64,000 bases of DNA from CBDDKS01 sp965230335 (GTDB lineage: Bacteria > Pseudomonadota > Gammaproteobacteria > Enterobacterales > Kangiellaceae), in the NCBI GenBank assembly GCA_965230335.1, contig CBDDKS010000006.1, positions 2,418,001 through 2,482,000 of the forward strand. Direction: 5' to 3'. How positions within the stretch are numbered: the stretch's first letter is position 1; every line of letters begins with the position of its first letter. Both the position numbers and the translations under genes were made by a program. Shown here in pieces: positions 1 through 8,869 of the stretch. The notes beneath the pieces are model-generated. The model searched no databases. It saw only the letters and a program-made list of their open reading frames with translations, and was not told the origin of the DNA.

Positions 1-1971
1 AATGGCAAACATGGCCGCACTCATATCGGCAATAATGGCATCGATATGACGTCGCTCTTCGATAGGTTTCAATACTGCGAATACAGCACCGGCATTACTG
101 GCAATGGAATTGGTTGCTGCTGAAAAGCCAGCAAAACCCACAGTATCTTCAACATCGGGAATCGACAAAAGTGTTTGACTGACTTTTTGAATGACGGCAT
201 CGGTACGATCCAAAGAAGCCCCAGGCGGTAGATTAATAATGGTAATGGCATAGCTTTGATCTTGCTCAGGGATAAAGCCCGTTGGTATTTTGGAAAACTG
301 AAAACCTGTCAGGGCGATGAGTCCAATATAAAATATCGACATGATAAAGCTGAGTCGTACTATTTTACTGACGATAACGCCATATCTTTCAGAGAGCCGG
401 TTCATAAAACGGTTAAATAATTGAGCCGGCAATGAAAAAATACTATCACTTTTTTCATTGGTGATACCTTTCATAAAAATAGCTGCCATCGCAGGGCTCA
501 AGGTTAATGTGACCACTGTTGATAGCATCGTAGCTGCAGCAATAGTCACACCAAATTGTTTATAAAACTGCCCTGAAATACCTTCCATTAACACTGTAGG
601 CAGGAATACAGCCACCAAAACCAGTGAGGTGGCAATAAGAGCTGAACCCACTTCGGTCATGGTATCTTTGGTGGCTTTTTTGATATCAATGCCCATGCGT
701 AATTTGCGTTCAACATTTTCAACCACCACAATAGCATCATCAACCACAATACCTATGGCTAATACCAGACCAAACAATGACAACATATTTAATGAGTACC
801 CAAAAGCCAGCATTAAACCAAAAGTACCGATTAAAGAAATAGGAATAGCAATCACCGGAATAATTGCTGTTCGCCAGTTTTGTAAAAAAACAATGATGAC
901 CAATATAACCAACAACATGGCCAAAAAGAGTGTGACAAATACTTCATCAATGGATTGGGCAATGTAATTGGTGGGGTTATAAATCACTTTATATTCAAGA
1001 TCGTCAGGAAAGGCTTTTGCAAGAAGTTCCATTTCATTTAAAACCGTATCAGCTGTATCCAGTGCATTGGCACCTGGACGCATATTGAGGAGTACAACAA
1101 CCGAAGGGTTTTCTCCAAGATAACCTCGAGTGACATAACTTTCTGCACCTAATTCAACGCGTGCAATATCTTTTAAGCGGACTAAGGCACCATTTTCTCC
1201 AGACTTCACAATAATATTTTCAAATTCTTTTTTTTCTAATAAGCGTCCCTGAGTTTGTACGGATAACTCAAAAGCATGTTGCTGTCCAGTAATCGGAGCT
1301 TGATTTAAAGTGCCTGCAGCAACCTGAACATTTTGACTGCGTACTGCATTGATCACATCTTGTGTTGTTAAATCCAATGAGGCCATATGATCGGGATCAA
1401 ACCATAAGCGCATGGCGTAATCACTGGCACCATAAACCTGAGAATTACCAACGCCATCCAGTCGGTTCAGTTTATCGCTGATTTCCAGATTGGCATAGTT
1501 ACCAATAAAATTGAGATCATAAGTCCCTTTGGGAGAATACAGGTTGATAGCCATCAGAATATCAGGAGAGTTTTTGATGGTAATGACACCGCGTCGACGC
1601 ACTTCTTCGGGGAGGCGGGGCTCTGCTGCTGCAACACGATTCTGTACAAGGACTTGTGCGGTATCAATATCGGTGCCCGGTTTAAAAGTGATACTGAGCG
1701 TCATAGAGCCATCATTGGTTGCCTGTGAAGACATATACAGCATGTTTTCGACACCATTGATTTCTTGTTCTAAAGGTGTTGCAACAGTACTGGCGATGGT
1801 TTCCGCATTGGCACCAGGATAAGAAGCCATGACCTGAACCTGAGGCGGGGCAATTTCGGGGTATTGGGCAACGGGTAATGTGAAGTAAGACAAAAGACCG
1901 AAAATAACAATCAATGCAGAAATCACTGTTGCAAAACGAGGTCTGTCAATAAAGAAATGTGAGAGTTTCAT
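1..1971 (-). CDS. RND multidrug efflux pump inner-membrane subunit (AcrB/MexB-like, HAE1 family), 3' end outside window
   Basis: Proton-driven inner-membrane pump of a tripartite efflux system. The frame is open from an ATG at 1971 to base 1, giving 657 residues of the roughly 1040 usual for the family, so the C-terminal third lies outside the window. The N-terminus MKLSHFFIDRPRFATVISA is the typical HAE1 start (first membrane helix). The helix-4 motif GIVVDDAIVVVENVER, near residues 407-422, carries the Asp-Asp pair of the proton relay. The PN1/PN2 porter-domain signature NLPPGASLDRTD appears near residue 600. It starts 8 nt after the stop of the adaptor gene, so the two form one operon, presumably repressed by the TetR protein encoded upstream. 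An outer-membrane partner is not visible here. The family is certain; the substrate is unknown. Confidence 0.95.
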   Translation of the reverse strand, partial: MKLSHFFIDRPRFATVISALIVIFGLLSYFTLPVAQYPEIAPPQVQVMASYPGANAETIASTVATPLEQEINGVENMLYMSSQATNDGSMTLSITFKPGTDIDTAQVLVQNRVAAAEPRLPEEVRRRGVITIKNSPDILMAINLYSPKGTYDLNFIGNYANLEISDKLNRLDGVGNSQVYGASDYAMRLWFDPDHMASLDLTTQDVINAVRSQNVQVAAGTLNQAPITGQQHAFELSVQTQGRLLEKKEFENIIVKSGENGALVRLKDIARVELGAESYVTRGYLGENPSVVVLLNMRPGANALDTADTVLNEMELLAKAFPDDLEYKVIYNPTNYIAQSIDEVFVTLFLAMLLVILVIIVFLQNWRTAIIPVIAIPISLIGTFGLMLAFGYSLNMLSLFGLVLAIGIVVDDAIVVVENVERKLRMGIDIKKATKDTMTEVGSALIATSLVLVAVFLPTVLMEGISGQFYKQFGVTIAAATMLSTVVTLTLSPAMAAIFMKGITNEKSDSIFSLPAQLFNRFMNRLSERYGVIVSKIVRLSFIMSIFYIGLIALTGFQFSKIPTGFIPEQDQSYAITIINLPPGASLDRTDAVIQKVSQTLLSIPDVEDTVGFAGFSAATNSIASNAGAVFAVLKPIEERRHIDAIIADMSAAMFAI

Positions 1972-1979
1972 AGGCTTGC

Positions 1980-3128
1980 CTAGTGCGCGTTTTGTTGTTT
2001 AGAGGCTGTGTTGTCAGGATTGCTTTCAATCGGAGTTACCGACACACCAGGCTGGATTAAATGTAATCCGCCAACAATCACACGATCGTTTTTTGTGAGT
2101 CCTTTACGAACGATTTGCATACCATCGCTGGTGACATCACCCAATGTGACGTATTGACGGGTTGCTTTATTTTCATCATTGAGCACATAAACATATTTAC
2201 GAACTTGTTCTGTCCCAATAATCTGTTGCGGCACAATGATTTTTTCATCGGGTAATCCTCTGGCAATACGCATTCGGGCAAACATACCGGGTTCAAAAAG
2301 GCGCTTTTTATTATCAAAAATGGCGCGAACAAGAATGGTGCCTGTATCTTGTGATAATGCATTGTCAGCAAAATTGATCTTTCCTTCGTGGAGAAATTCT
2401 GTTTCATCTTGAAGCTTGACAAAAACCGGTAAACCGATACCTCGTTCTGCCAGTGCAACACCTCTGTCTCGATTTCTCAAATGTTGCAGAAGATCGGTTT
2501 CGCTGGCTTCAAAATAAAATTCAATAGGTGCAATGCTGACAATGGTGGTGAGTAATGTGGCACTGACGGCAAGGTTGCCATCAACCAGATTACCAACATC
2601 AATACGGTTATTACTGATACGTCCTGTAATGGGTGCTTTGACTTCAGTAAACTCCAGATTCAATTTGGCTTCATCTAGAGCAGCTTTTGCCATACGCATA
2701 GCCTGTAAACGTGCATCATAGGTTTCTTCAGAAATGGCCTTGGAGTTACGTAAGCCTTTGGTTCTTTTATATTCATTATTGGCGGCTTCAAATTGTGCCT
2801 GTGCACTGGCAAGAGCGATTTTGAAAGGACGTTGATCAATAACAAAAAGAGCATCTCCTTTTTGTACAATTTGACCATCTTCAAATTTGATGTCTTCCAG
2901 ATAACCACTGACACGGGCGCGTACTTCAACATGTTGTTGCGCCTGAAAGCGTCCGGTAAACTCAACCCACTCCACCAATTCTTTCACTTGAGGATGCTCA
3001 ACACGTGCAGGAATACTTTGCATGGGTGGCTGTGCAGCTTGTTCTTGTTGTTTATTCTCTTGGCAGGCAGACAATAAAAACGTGAGTAGCATCATCAGTA
3101 TTGGAAATTTCACGTATTTTAAAAACAT
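1980..3128 (-). CDS. RND efflux periplasmic adaptor (membrane fusion lipoprotein, AcrA/MexA-like)
   Basis: Adaptor protein linking the RND pump to an outer-membrane channel. It has 382 residues, the normal family length. A lipoprotein signal peptide ends in LLSAC (Cys22, followed by Gln), so the mature protein is lipidated. The biotinyl-lipoyl-like halves are visible as VRARVSGYLEDIKFEDGQIV near residue 70 and VKAPITGRISNNRIDVGNLV near 165, flanking an alpha-helical hairpin (about 105-155). The beta-barrel and membrane-proximal domains follow (GMFARMRI, then VRKGLTKNDRVIVGGLHLIQPG). It is the first gene of the pump operon, with the RND subunit 8 nt downstream. The ATG is at 3128. Assignment is firm; substrate range is not predictable. 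Confidence 0.95.
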   Translation of the reverse strand: MFLKYVKFPILMMLLTFLLSACQENKQQEQAAQPPMQSIPARVEHPQVKELVEWVEFTGRFQAQQHVEVRARVSGYLEDIKFEDGQIVQKGDALFVIDQRPFKIALASAQAQFEAANNEYKRTKGLRNSKAISEETYDARLQAMRMAKAALDEAKLNLEFTEVKAPITGRISNNRIDVGNLVDGNLAVSATLLTTIVSIAPIEFYFEASETDLLQHLRNRDRGVALAERGIGLPVFVKLQDETEFLHEGKINFADNALSQDTGTILVRAIFDNKKRLFEPGMFARMRIARGLPDEKIIVPQQIIGTEQVRKYVYVLNDENKATRQYVTLGDVTSDGMQIVRKGLTKNDRVIVGGLHLIQPGVSVTPIESNPDNTASKQQNAH

Positions 3129-3233
3129 AATGGAACCTCGTTCATTGGGTTAAATGCATTGTAAATTTCAGTTGGAATCTTGTTTTAGAGCATGTTGAAT
3201 AGTTTGCTTTTGAAAAGGGTGTATTTGAATCAA

Positions 3234-3812
3234 TTAAATCTGAAAACCTTCCCAGTAAGCCTGAAAACTGAGATCAATGGTTTTCTCAATCTCTTTTTTA
3301 CGAATATTGTTATTGTGTATATAGTTAATGGTCGCATTTAAATGTGAATGTGTAATTTCACCAACTAAGGCAATGGGTAAATTTAGTATTTCTTTATTGT
3401 CTATTGCCTGTTGAATGGCTTCAAAAGAAAAAGCAAACAGATTTTCTCCGGCTTTAATCGTTTCGGGAGAGAGTATTTGAGAACTTTTTAACAACTCTAA
3501 AACATTACGCTCTTGAATATGCTGTAAAGTCCAGTGAATATAAATCGTCCAGAGATCATGGAAAAAGGTTTTTGTATCAAGATCAGGTTGTATTTTATCT
3601 AACATGTCATGGGATATTTTCTCTTTAATAAACAAATACACAGCGTCAATGAGTTCTTGTTTGGTTTCAAAATAATTAAATAAAGTTCCATTGGATATAT
3701 TGGCTTCTTTGGCTATTTTGGACGTGGCAATGCCAATGCCTTCTTTTGCAAAAAGAGTGATAGCGGCATGAATAATCTGAGTACTTTTATCGAAAGTTGT
3801 CTTATCGTTCAT
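3234..3812 (-). CDS. TetR/AcrR-family transcriptional regulator
   Basis: Probable repressor of the adjoining efflux operon. It has 192 residues. The N-terminal helix-turn-helix spans about residues 10-55: AAITLFAKEGIGIATSKIAK, then NISNGTLFNYFETKQELIDA, the classic TetR recognition-helix region. The C-terminal part is a ligand-binding helical domain with no clear signature. It is transcribed in the same direction as, and directly upstream of, the adaptor and pump genes, with a 105-bp gap, so it is probably part of the same regulated unit. Two near-identical palindromes immediately upstream of its start are the likely operators, implying autoregulation. The inducing ligand is unknown. Confidence 0.9.
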   Translation of the reverse strand: MNDKTTFDKSTQIIHAAITLFAKEGIGIATSKIAKEANISNGTLFNYFETKQELIDAVYLFIKEKISHDMLDKIQPDLDTKTFFHDLWTIYIHWTLQHIQERNVLELLKSSQILSPETIKAGENLFAFSFEAIQQAIDNKEILNLPIALVGEITHSHLNATINYIHNNNIRKKEIEKTIDLSFQAYWEGFQI

Positions 3813-3832
3813 TAGGTTCTCATTTAGAGTTG

Positions 3833-3850
3833 ATTGACTAATCAGTCAAT
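3833..3850. promoter_or_regulatory. Putative TetR operator, distal copy
   Basis: An 18-bp imperfect palindrome with 7-bp arms ATTGACT and AGTCAAT around a 4-bp centre. It lies 21 bp upstream of the TetR start codon. The same half-site recurs in a second palindrome whose centre is 43 bp away (about four helical turns), the usual layout for autoregulated TetR genes. The site is seen directly; binding is inferred. Confidence 0.6.
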
Positions 3851-3875
3851 AAAATCGATGTAAAGAATACTCCTG

Positions 3876-3893
3876 ACTGACTAATTAGTCAAT
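3876..3893. promoter_or_regulatory. Putative TetR operator, proximal copy
   Basis: Contains a perfect 14-bp palindrome TGACTAATTAGTCA (3878-3891) and shares its half-site with the palindrome at 3833-3850. Together they span the likely promoter of the TetR/efflux unit. There is no other long palindrome between the TetR gene and the leader at 4032. Confidence 0.6.
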
Positions 3894-4031
3894 AGTGATT
3901 TAAAAAAATTAAAGAATATTTCAAATATCACTGGTTTAGTGATAGGTTTTAAGAAGAATCAACTTAATCTGCTTTATAAAATAATAAAAAGCTTGTTGTA
4001 ACTATTGAATTTGTACATAATATATCGCGTA

Positions 4032-4096
4032 AGGATATGATATCAGACGATCCTCTCCGTATTATCGCGGCTGCTGAACCCGATAACGAGAAGAGG
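4032..4096 (+). promoter_or_regulatory. Structured leader that can sequester the ribosome-binding site
   Basis: Bases 4052-4067 can pair with 4081-4096: CCTCT pairs with AGAGG, CG with CG, and TTATCG with CGATAA, with small bulges. The apical GG/CC pair extends the stem. The Shine-Dalgarno sequence AAGAGG of the ORF starting at 4104 lies inside this stem. A competing helix is possible between AGGAT (4032-4036) and ATCCT (4050-4054), which would open the first stem. This two-state layout is what a translational riboswitch or RNA thermometer looks like. I do not recognise a named RNA family. Confidence 0.4.
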
Positions 4097-4103
4097 TATT
4101 CAA

Positions 4104-4328
4104 ATGAAACAATTAAGAAATAGAGCTTGGAGAAGATCTCAGGCAAGAGTAAAGTCATTTTCAAAAAAATCTAATAATTTGAAACAATGGTGCTCCGAAA
4201 AAAACTGGAAATTAATGTATACCCGTTCAGAAAAACTACGACGAGCAAGACAATTGGGTATTGAGTATCCCAAGCGTACAGTTCGTCAAGTTCTGGACAA
4301 AGAGTTGCCTATGGAAGATAAAGTATGA
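4104..4328 (+). CDS. Small, highly basic hypothetical protein coupled to a tyrosine phosphatase gene
   Basis: A 74-residue protein, extremely rich in Arg and Lys with several Trp (AWRRSQARVKSF, TRSEKLRRARQLG). I do not recognise a family. No signal peptide or membrane segment is seen. It is likely real because it has a good ribosome-binding site (AAGAGG, 7 nt before the ATG), a structured leader, and its stop overlaps the start of the phosphatase gene by ATGA, implying translational coupling. Its charge suggests nucleic-acid or ribosome binding, but that is only inference. No overlapping ORF competes convincingly. Confidence 0.6.
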   Translation: MKQLRNRAWRRSQARVKSFSKKSNNLKQWCSEKNWKLMYTRSEKLRRARQLGIEYPKRTVRQVLDKELPMEDKV

Positions 4329-4654
4329 TTAACCTACTTTTCATATGTAGTCGAAATCAATGGCGTAGTCCTACAGCAGAAGCTTTATGGCGAAAACAAC
4401 CGCATTTTAAAGTCAGATCCGCAGGTACCAGCCCCAGAGCAAGAAAAACTGTCAGTCCAGCTGATATCAGTTGGGCTGATATGATCTTTGTTATGGAGAA
4501 AAAACATAAAAACAAATTATTAGCAGAATTTACAAGAATGCTTGAACACAAACCTATTCACATTTTGGACATTCAAGATGATTATCAATATATGGATCAA
4601 GGTTTAATTGAAGAATTAAACCAGAAAGTCAATGCTATCTTGAAAGCAAGATAA
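4325..4654 (+). CDS. Minimal low-molecular-weight protein tyrosine phosphatase-like protein
   Basis: Probable phosphatase of the LMW-PTP fold. At 109 residues it is much shorter than the usual roughly 150. The P-loop is present at the N-terminus: Cys8-x5-Arg14-Ser in FICSRNQWRSPTAEALWR, matching the CX5R(S/T) signature. The middle contains SAGTSPRARKTVSPADISWA, as in LMW-PTP proteins (SAGT motif). The C-terminus has Asp residues in HILDIQDDYQYMD, but not the canonical DP general-acid motif, so the activity could be altered. It overlaps the preceding small basic ORF by 4 nt. Substrate unknown. Confidence 0.8.
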   Translation: MINLLFICSRNQWRSPTAEALWRKQPHFKVRSAGTSPRARKTVSPADISWADMIFVMEKKHKNKLLAEFTRMLEHKPIHILDIQDDYQYMDQGLIEELNQKVNAILKAR

Positions 4655-4673
4655 AAAAACAGCATTCTGTTGT

Positions 4674-7187
4674 TTAATGAGAAAAACCGGGTATTTTAGG
4701 TTTTAGTCGCAGTAGCAGCTGTGGTAATAATGTCAGGTTAGCCAATAATGCCGTGCCCATAGCAATGCTGGTTAATAAACCAAAGTAAATGGTTGGAATA
4801 AAGTTAGAAAAAACGAGTATACAAAAACCAGCAATAACGGTGAGGGAGGTGTAGTATAAGGCTTTTCCAATGGAGTCATGGCAGGCTTGGACGCAACGGG
4901 CATAATCATTATTTTTGCTGAACTCTTTGCGAAAACGGAAGATGTAATGAATCGTGTTATCGACACCTATGCCTATGGCGATGGCGGCAATCATAATGGT
5001 CATCATATCCAGTGGAATATTAAACCATCCCATGGCACCCAGTACCATACTGGCGGCTATGAGATTGGGTATTAATCCGATAATGGCCAGATAGAATGAA
5101 CGAAATATAAAAATAAACATGATGAGAATAAGAGAAAATACGGTGGTGATGGTTTTAATTTGTGAGTCAAACAAACTATCCAGCATATTGTTATAGAGAA
5201 CAAACATACCGGTGATGGTGTAATCTTCGGGTTTTAGTTGTAATGTATCTTTAAAATAATGATCGAGTGATTGCAAAAAAGCAGAACGTTTTAATTCAGG
5301 ATGTGAATCTATCATACGGATGGTGAATCGAACTTCAGAGCCATCTTCTTTATGATAGGGGTAAAATAATTGTTGTTTGGTTTCGTTATCCAATCGTTTG
5401 TAGGCAAGGCCTAAAATAAAATCATCTAACAATTGACCACCATTGAGTACTTTTAAAAATTCAAAAGTAGTTGATAAGGATAATACTTTGCCAGTCACTG
5501 GATAGCTGTCTAAGTGTTGTTGAACTTCGGCAAGTTTGGTCGCGCCTTGTAAACTAAACCAGGGTGATAAGGTGTTTTCTTCAGAGGGTGTGTCAAACTC
5601 TGCTGCAAAATCATCTTCAAATTCATCATCAGCATCAATGTCCTCTGCATTGGATTCAGCAAACATGCCTTCGGTTTTGATAATAATATCTAGTGGTGTT
5701 GTTCCCCCCAGATGATCATCAATGGTTTTCATACCTCTGTGTATATCGGTATGGGAACGAAAATAATCGATAAACCGATTATCAACGCTGAGTTGAAATA
5801 TCCCTGTTATTGCAAAAAGGGCAATGACAGACGAAATAATAAAAATAAGTAAGGGATGTTTTAATGTCCAGCGACCAAGGCTACTGGTAAATTCAGTTAA
5901 AAAAGATGATGAGACTTTTTCTTTTTCATTTTTGTATGTCCAGAGTACCGACAGAGGAAACGTAAAAAACACAATAAAAAAAGCCAAAGCCAGGCCCATA
6001 GACATCATCAAACCAAAATCTTTAACTGGACGAATATCACTGACAATTAATGAGCCGAAAGCCACCATGGTTGTGATGGCGGTAAACAAGCAAGGCCAAA
6101 ACATACTGCCCAGGGTATTTTTTATTCTATGGGGGACAGGGGTGTCTGTGTTGTTTAAGGTCAGCTCTCTAAATCGTACGATTAAATGAATTGTCAGAGA
6201 GATGGTCATGATGAGCAACAGGGCAATAAAGTTTGAAGAAATAACGGTTGCCGGCCAATCAAGCCAGCCTAATAAACCGACAATGCTGATAACGGCCAGA
6301 GAACTCATGGTTAAGGGTAAAAAAATCCAGTGCCATTGTTTAAATATCAGTGTGAGTATGACGATCAGAATAAGAAAAATCAGAATGCCGAAAAGAACTA
6401 AATCATTGTTGACGTATTCAATTAAGTCGTTAGCAACCATGGGGACACCACCCAGAAACAATTCAGCATCTGCTTTATTTTGTGACAAGATTTTTCTGAT
6501 ATCGGTGATGAGTTGTTTGGTGGCCAGACTGTTTTTTTGACTTTGTAATCTCAGTGTTTGTTTGATGTTGTTGAGTTGGCTTTCCTGTGGCTCAGTTAAT
6601 AGAATACCGTCATGTGCCACTTGAAATTCAGTCAATGCTCTTACGGCATTTTTTAATGACTCAGGTGTTTTTAAATTAATCTGTAAGGCTGTTAAGTGAC
6701 CATTTGAGCTAATAATCAGATCTTTATAAATAGGATTCTGTACTAACAGCCGCTTTGCTTTTGATAGTGATATATTTTTATCTTTGAGTGTTTTTGCGTT
6801 GTCCTGTGCAGAAAAAATATCATCGCTAGCTGAATCAAAAATGGGGATGTCCAGTAAAGAAATGACTGAACTGACCCCCGGTAATTGACGAAAGGTTTCC
6901 TGTAGCTGGGCTAAGGCATCCATATTGTTTTGTTGAAATAGCTCACTTTTAGGCGAAAAAACAACAAATAAAAAATCATCACTGCCGTATTCCAGAGTGG
7001 CTTGTCGATAACTTCTTAAGGTGGGATCATTTTCCAGAAGCAATGAGTCAGCAGAAGCATCCAAACGAAAATGCAGCGTGCCTATTGATAAAGAAACCAG
7101 AAGTATTAAGAAAAACACGAAAACCAGGCGAGTATGCCGAGTAACGAGTTGTGCTATAAACTCACCTAGTTTAGATTGGGATTCCAT
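4674..7187 (-). CDS. MMPL/RND-family exporter (predicted lipid or hopanoid-type exporter)
   Basis: A 837-residue transporter with the duplicated RND plan. One N-terminal helix (about 20-40) is followed by a periplasmic loop and a helix cluster (about 255-425), then a second helix (about 445-470), a loop and a cluster (about 680-830). The sterol-sensing-like signature GIGVDNTIHYIFRFRKEF is present in the second half, with the equivalent MTISLTIHLIVRFRE in the first. It resembles the MMPL/COG1033 exporters rather than drug pumps. The second loop carries a strongly acidic stretch near residues 525-550 (EDIDADDEFEDDFAAEFD). It stands alone, convergent with the phosphatase gene. The cargo is unknown; no hopanoid genes are nearby. 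Confidence 0.85.
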   Translation of the reverse strand: MESQSKLGEFIAQLVTRHTRLVFVFFLILLVSLSIGTLHFRLDASADSLLLENDPTLRSYRQATLEYGSDDFLFVVFSPKSELFQQNNMDALAQLQETFRQLPGVSSVISLLDIPIFDSASDDIFSAQDNAKTLKDKNISLSKAKRLLVQNPIYKDLIISSNGHLTALQINLKTPESLKNAVRALTEFQVAHDGILLTEPQESQLNNIKQTLRLQSQKNSLATKQLITDIRKILSQNKADAELFLGGVPMVANDLIEYVNNDLVLFGILIFLILIVILTLIFKQWHWIFLPLTMSSLAVISIVGLLGWLDWPATVISSNFIALLLIMTISLTIHLIVRFRELTLNNTDTPVPHRIKNTLGSMFWPCLFTAITTMVAFGSLIVSDIRPVKDFGLMMSMGLALAFFIVFFTFPLSVLWTYKNEKEKVSSSFLTEFTSSLGRWTLKHPLLIFIISSVIALFAITGIFQLSVDNRFIDYFRSHTDIHRGMKTIDDHLGGTTPLDIIIKTEGMFAESNAEDIDADDEFEDDFAAEFDTPSEENTLSPWFSLQGATKLAEVQQHLDSYPVTGKVLSLSTTFEFLKVLNGGQLLDDFILGLAYKRLDNETKQQLFYPYHKEDGSEVRFTIRMIDSHPELKRSAFLQSLDHYFKDTLQLKPEDYTITGMFVLYNNMLDSLFDSQIKTITTVFSLILIMFIFIFRSFYLAIIGLIPNLIAASMVLGAMGWFNIPLDMMTIMIAAIAIGIGVDNTIHYIFRFRKEFSKNNDYARCVQACHDSIGKALYYTSLTVIAGFCILVFSNFIPTIYFGLLTSIAMGTALLANLTLLPQLLLRLKPKIPGFSH

Positions 7188-7445
7188 AGATGAAGCCTTA
7201 GGATGAGATATTGTTTATGTGGATGCTGTGATGATACCAATAAAACATAGGTTAATAAATATGAAAGAGTAATGGATCCTAAGAGTGTTATTTTAAAGAG
7301 TTCAGCTGAATATTAGCTGAATGGCTTCAATGAGACTCTATAAAAAAGTTTGAAAAGAAGCGTCTTATTTGAAGTATTGTCAGAGGGAATCTTGATGAGG
7401 TTACTGTATATGTTGAGATGATAAGCGATTTAAAGGTAACACTGC

Positions 7446-8357
7446 CTATATGGAACGAACCTGGTTACGACCTTGTTCTTTAGCCAGGTAAAGTCCTTGA
7501 TCGGCTCTATTGAAAAAGCTATTGGCATCGTCATTGCCAAAAAATCCGGAAACACCAATACTGACAGTAACACTGAGCTCATCATCTTGGTTAATGGCAA
7601 CGATAGTATCTTCAATTTGCATGCGAATTCTTTCTGCAATCAGCCTTGCTCTAACCAAGTGGGTATTGGTCATTAGAATCACAAACTCTTCACCCCCATA
7701 ACGATACACAAGATCACTTTTCCTGACCAGTATTTTGAGTTTTTGAGCAACATATTTGAGTACTTTATCTCCAGACAAATGGCCATATTGATCGTTAATT
7801 TGTTTAAAGTGGTCAATGTCGATCATCAGTAAAGATAAGTCACTGCTATGGCGGCTGGCTCGATAAATCTCTGTTTCTATGGCTGTATTGTAAGCAGCTC
7901 TATTATGGAGTTCTGTGAGTGGATCTTGCAAAGAGCGCTTAATTGCCGAGTGATACATTAAAGCATTGCGTAGAGGAAAAATGAGTAAGTTTAGTAATGT
8001 TTCCAGACGCATGAGTTCTTTTTCAGAAAAGGGTGTTGCATTGGAACACTCGATATGACCGAGTACTTCTCCATCCAGTTCAAGTGTGTAATGGCAGTGG
8101 TGTATTTGTTGTTCACCATAAGTGAGAGAGAGTTCATCATTGCCTTGATAATAATAGGTAATATTATTACATGGCATGCTATGGCAGGCTTCTTCACAGA
8201 ACATGGATAGAATACGTTTGACATCCAATGTGCGTTGAAGCTTCATGGAAAGTTTGTAAGCGATAATCGCTAATTTATCATCCGTATCCTGATTAATATA
8301 GGGAGCAATATATTCCACGGATGCTGCTTCAGTAGAGATAGTTTTGTTTATTGCCAT
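7446..8357 (-). CDS. GGDEF diguanylate cyclase with N-terminal GAF-like sensor
   Basis: Probably synthesises c-di-GMP. The C-terminal catalytic domain begins at about residue 150 (DPLTELHNRAAYNTAIETEI). It has an intact active-site loop YRYGGEEFVILM and the metal-binding DIDHFKQINDQYGHLSGDKV. The N-terminal roughly 145 residues contain Cys and His residues (FCEEACHSMPCNNITYYYQG) and look like a GAF-type sensor, but I cannot assign a ligand. There is no membrane segment. The ATG at 8357 is preferred over an in-frame TTG at 8387, which lacks a ribosome-binding site. No RxxD inhibitory site is obvious before GGEEF. Confidence 0.9.
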   Translation of the reverse strand: MAINKTISTEAASVEYIAPYINQDTDDKLAIIAYKLSMKLQRTLDVKRILSMFCEEACHSMPCNNITYYYQGNDELSLTYGEQQIHHCHYTLELDGEVLGHIECSNATPFSEKELMRLETLLNLLIFPLRNALMYHSAIKRSLQDPLTELHNRAAYNTAIETEIYRASRHSSDLSLLMIDIDHFKQINDQYGHLSGDKVLKYVAQKLKILVRKSDLVYRYGGEEFVILMTNTHLVRARLIAERIRMQIEDTIVAINQDDELSVTVSIGVSGFFGNDDANSFFNRADQGLYLAKEQGRNQVRSI

Positions 8358-8504
8358 TGATAAAAACCCATTTTTGGTATTGTTCAAGCAAATATTGCTA
8401 AAAAATAGTCTTGTAAAATAACAAGCTAAAAGTGTGCCAGTTCATTAGTTATTGTATTAATTTTAAGTAAAACAATAAGTTATCAATAAGGGAGTAAAAC
8501 TAAA

Positions 8505-8536
8505 AATCTCCCAGTCAAATTTTTGACTGGGAGATT
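8505..8536. terminator. Perfect 15-bp hairpin with T-rich flanks on both sides (orphan bidirectional terminator)
   Basis: Arms 8505-8519 and 8522-8536 are exact inverted complements with a 2-nt centre (stem core CTCCCAGTCAAA). On the + strand it is followed by a run of seven T within 10 nt; on the - strand by TTTTAGTTTT. It looks like an intrinsic terminator, yet it lies between divergent genes, where no annotated transcript should end. It may close an unannotated small RNA. Confidence 0.55.
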
Positions 8537-8841
8537 GTATACATTTTTTTATTAGAATTGCCAGGATTTGTTCAGAATTTGTTTCTGATATTATTGATTG
8601 AAATAGCCTATTGCTTACTGTTGAAGCTTGTATAGCATTACTGTTTGTATGGTTTCTTATGAGTGATTATGTGTCATTTTCAGTAGAAAAGAGCTAAATG
8701 AATGTCGGTTTAATAAACACTGATAATCTCTATATTTAATATTAAATAGATTAAATGGACTTTTTTGGCGTATTTGTAGCACTAATTCTTCGGTAATAGA
8801 AATATATATCTCAAATTCAATATTGTTCTTTTAATCACTTA

Positions 8842-8869
8842 TGTAACAATGCAAATCGAAAGTAGTCTA
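8842..8869 (+). promoter_or_regulatory. Putative ECF-sigma-type promoter of the hvf operon
   Basis: TGTAAC (8842-8847), a 16-bp spacer, then AGTCTA (8864-8869). This resembles ECF sigma promoters, which have an AAC-containing -35 and a GTC-containing -10. Transcription would start near 8876, about 48 nt before the precursor ATG at 8924, and excludes the in-frame start at 8849. Hvf/bufferin operons elsewhere are known to be under ECF control, but no sigma gene is present here. Confidence 0.4.

Noticed and set aside
3964..4164. A 66-residue ORF on the - strand over the leader and small basic gene.
   Set aside because: It overlaps the structured leader and a better-supported gene with translational coupling on the other strand.
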